The position numbers and the translations under genes were made by a program. DNA of 32,286 bases from Bacteroidota bacterium (lineage in GTDB: Bacteria; Bacteroidota; Bacteroidia; Flavobacteriales_D; Sanyastnellaceae), in assembly GCA_027621555.1 (NCBI GenBank), contig JAQCBJ010000020.1, forward strand, positions 1 through 32,286, written 5' to 3'. Under the pieces are notes generated by a model. That model was not told the DNA's origin and did no database searches. It saw only the letters and a program-made list of their open reading frames with translations. Positions 31,058 to 32,286 of the stretch are shown here, piece after piece (position 1 is the stretch's first letter; every line of letters starts with the position of its first letter).

Positions 31058-32286
31058 ACAACTTGACCGGGTGGGCCATTTGGGCCCTCGCCACGGTGGT
31101 GTACTTCCTGACCGTTGAACCGACCGCCAGTTTTTGGGACTGCGGTGAATTCATCGCCTCCGCCTACAAACTCGAAGTCGGCCACCCTCCCGGAGCCCCG
31201 TTCTTCATGCTGTTGGCGCGCTTCCTGATGATCCCCATGAGCCCGGAATCGGCGGCCCTGGCGGCCAACGGCTTGTCGGTGCTCAGCAGCTCGTTCACGA
31301 TTCTGTTCCTGTTTTGGAGCATCACGCATCTGGCCAAACGCCTGACCGGAGAGGCCCAGCCAGAGGGCGGTTCCGCCCTGGCGGTGCTCGGTGCCGGCGC
31401 GGTGGGTGCCTTGGCGTACGCGTTCAGTGATTCGTTCTGGTTCAGTGCGGTGGAAGGTGAGGTGTACGCCTTGTCGAGCCTGTTTACGGCGCTGGTCTTT
31501 TGGGCCATTCTGAAGTGGGAAAACGCAGCCGACCAACCCGGGTCGGCGAAGTGGATCATCCTCATCGCCTACCTGATGGGCCTTTCCATCGGGGTTCACT
31601 TGTTGAACTTGCTGGCCATCCCAGCCATCGCGGTGGTGTACTACTACCGCAACTACGAGTTCTCGTGGAAGGGACTCATCCTCACGGGAGCCATCGCATT
31701 GGTGTTGCTCGGTTTCGTTCAGGAGGCCTTGATCAAGGGGGCGGTTCAGCTCGCCGGAAGCCTTGAGTTGTTCTTCGTGAACGACCTCGGCATGCCGTTC
31801 AATTCAGGGGCCTTGGTGTACCTCGCGCTCCTTGTCGGGGGCATTGTGGCCTTGTTGGCGTACAGCCACAAGAAGGGTTGGTGGGCGGTCAACACGCTCA
31901 CATTGGGCATGGCCATGGTGCTCTTGGGATACAGCTCTTTTGCGACCATCATGATTCGTTCGGCGGCCAACCCGCCCATGGACGAGAACGATCCCCAAAA
32001 CCTGTTCGCCCTCCTCAGTTACCTGAGCCGCGAGCAATATGGAGATCGGCCCTTGGCCTCGGGCCAGTTTTGGGATACGCCAACGGTGCTGGACAAGCCC
32101 TACCTCGACGGAAAGCCAGCCTGGGTGAAGAGCTACAGCGTCACGCAAAAGCGGGGCCCGCTGAACAAGCGCGTCAAGAGCTTCAAGGGCGAATACGCGG
32201 CCCAAAAGTTCATCGAAGCCAACGCCGATCAGAAGTACTTCATCGTGGAGGAATACGTGGACAGCGGGGAGAAGCGTGGCACCAAG
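31039..32286 (+). CDS. DUF2723 / GT117-type membrane protein, N-terminal part (3' truncated by window edge)
   Basis: The first 416 codons of a large polytopic membrane protein running off the window. The N-terminal region has a conserved acidic motif D34-C-G-E37-F followed by GHPPGAPFFML (48-58), the signature of the Bacteroidota DUF2723 family. That family is classed with protein O-mannosyltransferase-like GT-C enzymes (GT117). About nine hydrophobic segments follow, then a periplasmic or loop region with PMDENDPQN and FWDTPTVLDKPYLDGKP. The likely role is transfer of sugar from a lipid carrier to exported proteins; the acceptors could include surface proteins such as the T9SS cargo upstream, but that is inference. 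ATG 31039 is the first in-frame start after an in-frame TGA at 31030. Confidence 0.92.
   Translation, partial: MRFDRLNNLTGWAIWALATVVYFLTVEPTASFWDCGEFIASAYKLEVGHPPGAPFFMLLARFLMIPMSPESAALAANGLSVLSSSFTILFLFWSITHLAKRLTGEAQPEGGSALAVLGAGAVGALAYAFSDSFWFSAVEGEVYALSSLFTALVFWAILKWENAADQPGSAKWIILIAYLMGLSIGVHLLNLLAIPAIAVVYYYRNYEFSWKGLILTGAIALVLLGFVQEALIKGAVQLAGSLELFFVNDLGMPFNSGALVYLALLVGGIVALLAYSHKKGWWAVNTLTLGMAMVLLGYSSFATIMIRSAANPPMDENDPQNLFALLSYLSREQYGDRPLASGQFWDTPTVLDKPYLDGKPAWVKSYSVTQKRGPLNKRVKSFKGEYAAQKFIEANADQKYFIVEEYVDSGEKRGTK

Noticed and set aside
30382-31599. 405-codon minus-strand frame across the Asp-box gene end and the DUF2723 start
   Set aside because: Crosses a promoter region and two well-supported genes; amino-acid composition is that of a shadow.
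1-32286. CRISPR arrays, tRNA or rRNA genes, insertion sequences
   Set aside because: No regularly spaced repeats, tRNA-like TTCGAATC arm with matching acceptor stem, rRNA sequence or transposase was recognised.

Overview
This window looks like a GC-rich chromosomal segment of a Bacteroidota bacterium, probably a marine Flavobacteriales-type lineage. The main reasons are: five secreted proteins with Por/T9SS type A sorting tails (PNP motif, C-termini such as KLMVK and KMTVK); a Bacteroidota-style lipoprotein with the GGPKDETPP signature; a DUF2723/GT117 membrane protein; and -7 promoter boxes close to the Bacteroidota consensus TAnnTTTG. Genus-level identity is not determinable by eye. No tRNA, rRNA, CRISPR array, insertion sequence or phage gene was seen. 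No stretch over 300 bp lacks a gene.

Layout. 1-1604 (+): 3' end of secA, translationally coupled to a DUF1569 gene. 1606-4756 (-): DUF72 gene, a T9SS cargo protein and uracil phosphoribosyltransferase. 4852-7737 (+): ComF-like phosphoribosyltransferase, then free methionine-R-sulfoxide reductase coupled to an Ig-like lipoprotein. 7840-9877 (-): kynureninase and a KtrA/TrkA-type RCK protein. 9900-11204 (+): hemL. 11220-15660 (-): UbiA-like membrane protein and a very large secreted protein fusing an FG-GAP propeller, a vanadium-haloperoxidase-type domain and a dockerin-like tail. 15801-22911 (+): gcvP and two tandem paralogous T9SS cargo proteins, with terminators. 22986-27010 (+): GH3-family adenylating enzyme, uridine kinase, ArsC/Spx-like protein, EamA transporter, and 3-hydroxyanthranilate dioxygenase under its own promoter box. 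27063-30957 (+): two more T9SS cargo proteins, one with a Kazal-like domain and one with Asp-box repeats. 31039-end (+): 5' part of a DUF2723 gene.

Metabolic links. KynU and HaaO are two steps of the kynurenine route from tryptophan to quinolinate/NAD; they sit about 16.6 kb apart in separate transcription units. HemL makes 5-aminolevulinate. GcvP is the P-protein of glycine cleavage. Upp and Udk are pyrimidine salvage enzymes. SecA exports proteins through Sec, the first step for all the T9SS cargo here.

The most notable pattern is regulatory. A TAnnTT(T/C/G)(G/C) box lies only 4-7 bases upstream of many start codons (upp, DUF72, comF, msrC, hemL, the UbiA-like gene, the GH3 gene, haaO). 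This implies leaderless mRNAs for housekeeping genes. The same box lies 12-44 bases upstream of several secreted-protein genes and of gcvP. The strongest protein-level novelty is the propeller-haloperoxidase-dockerin fusion.
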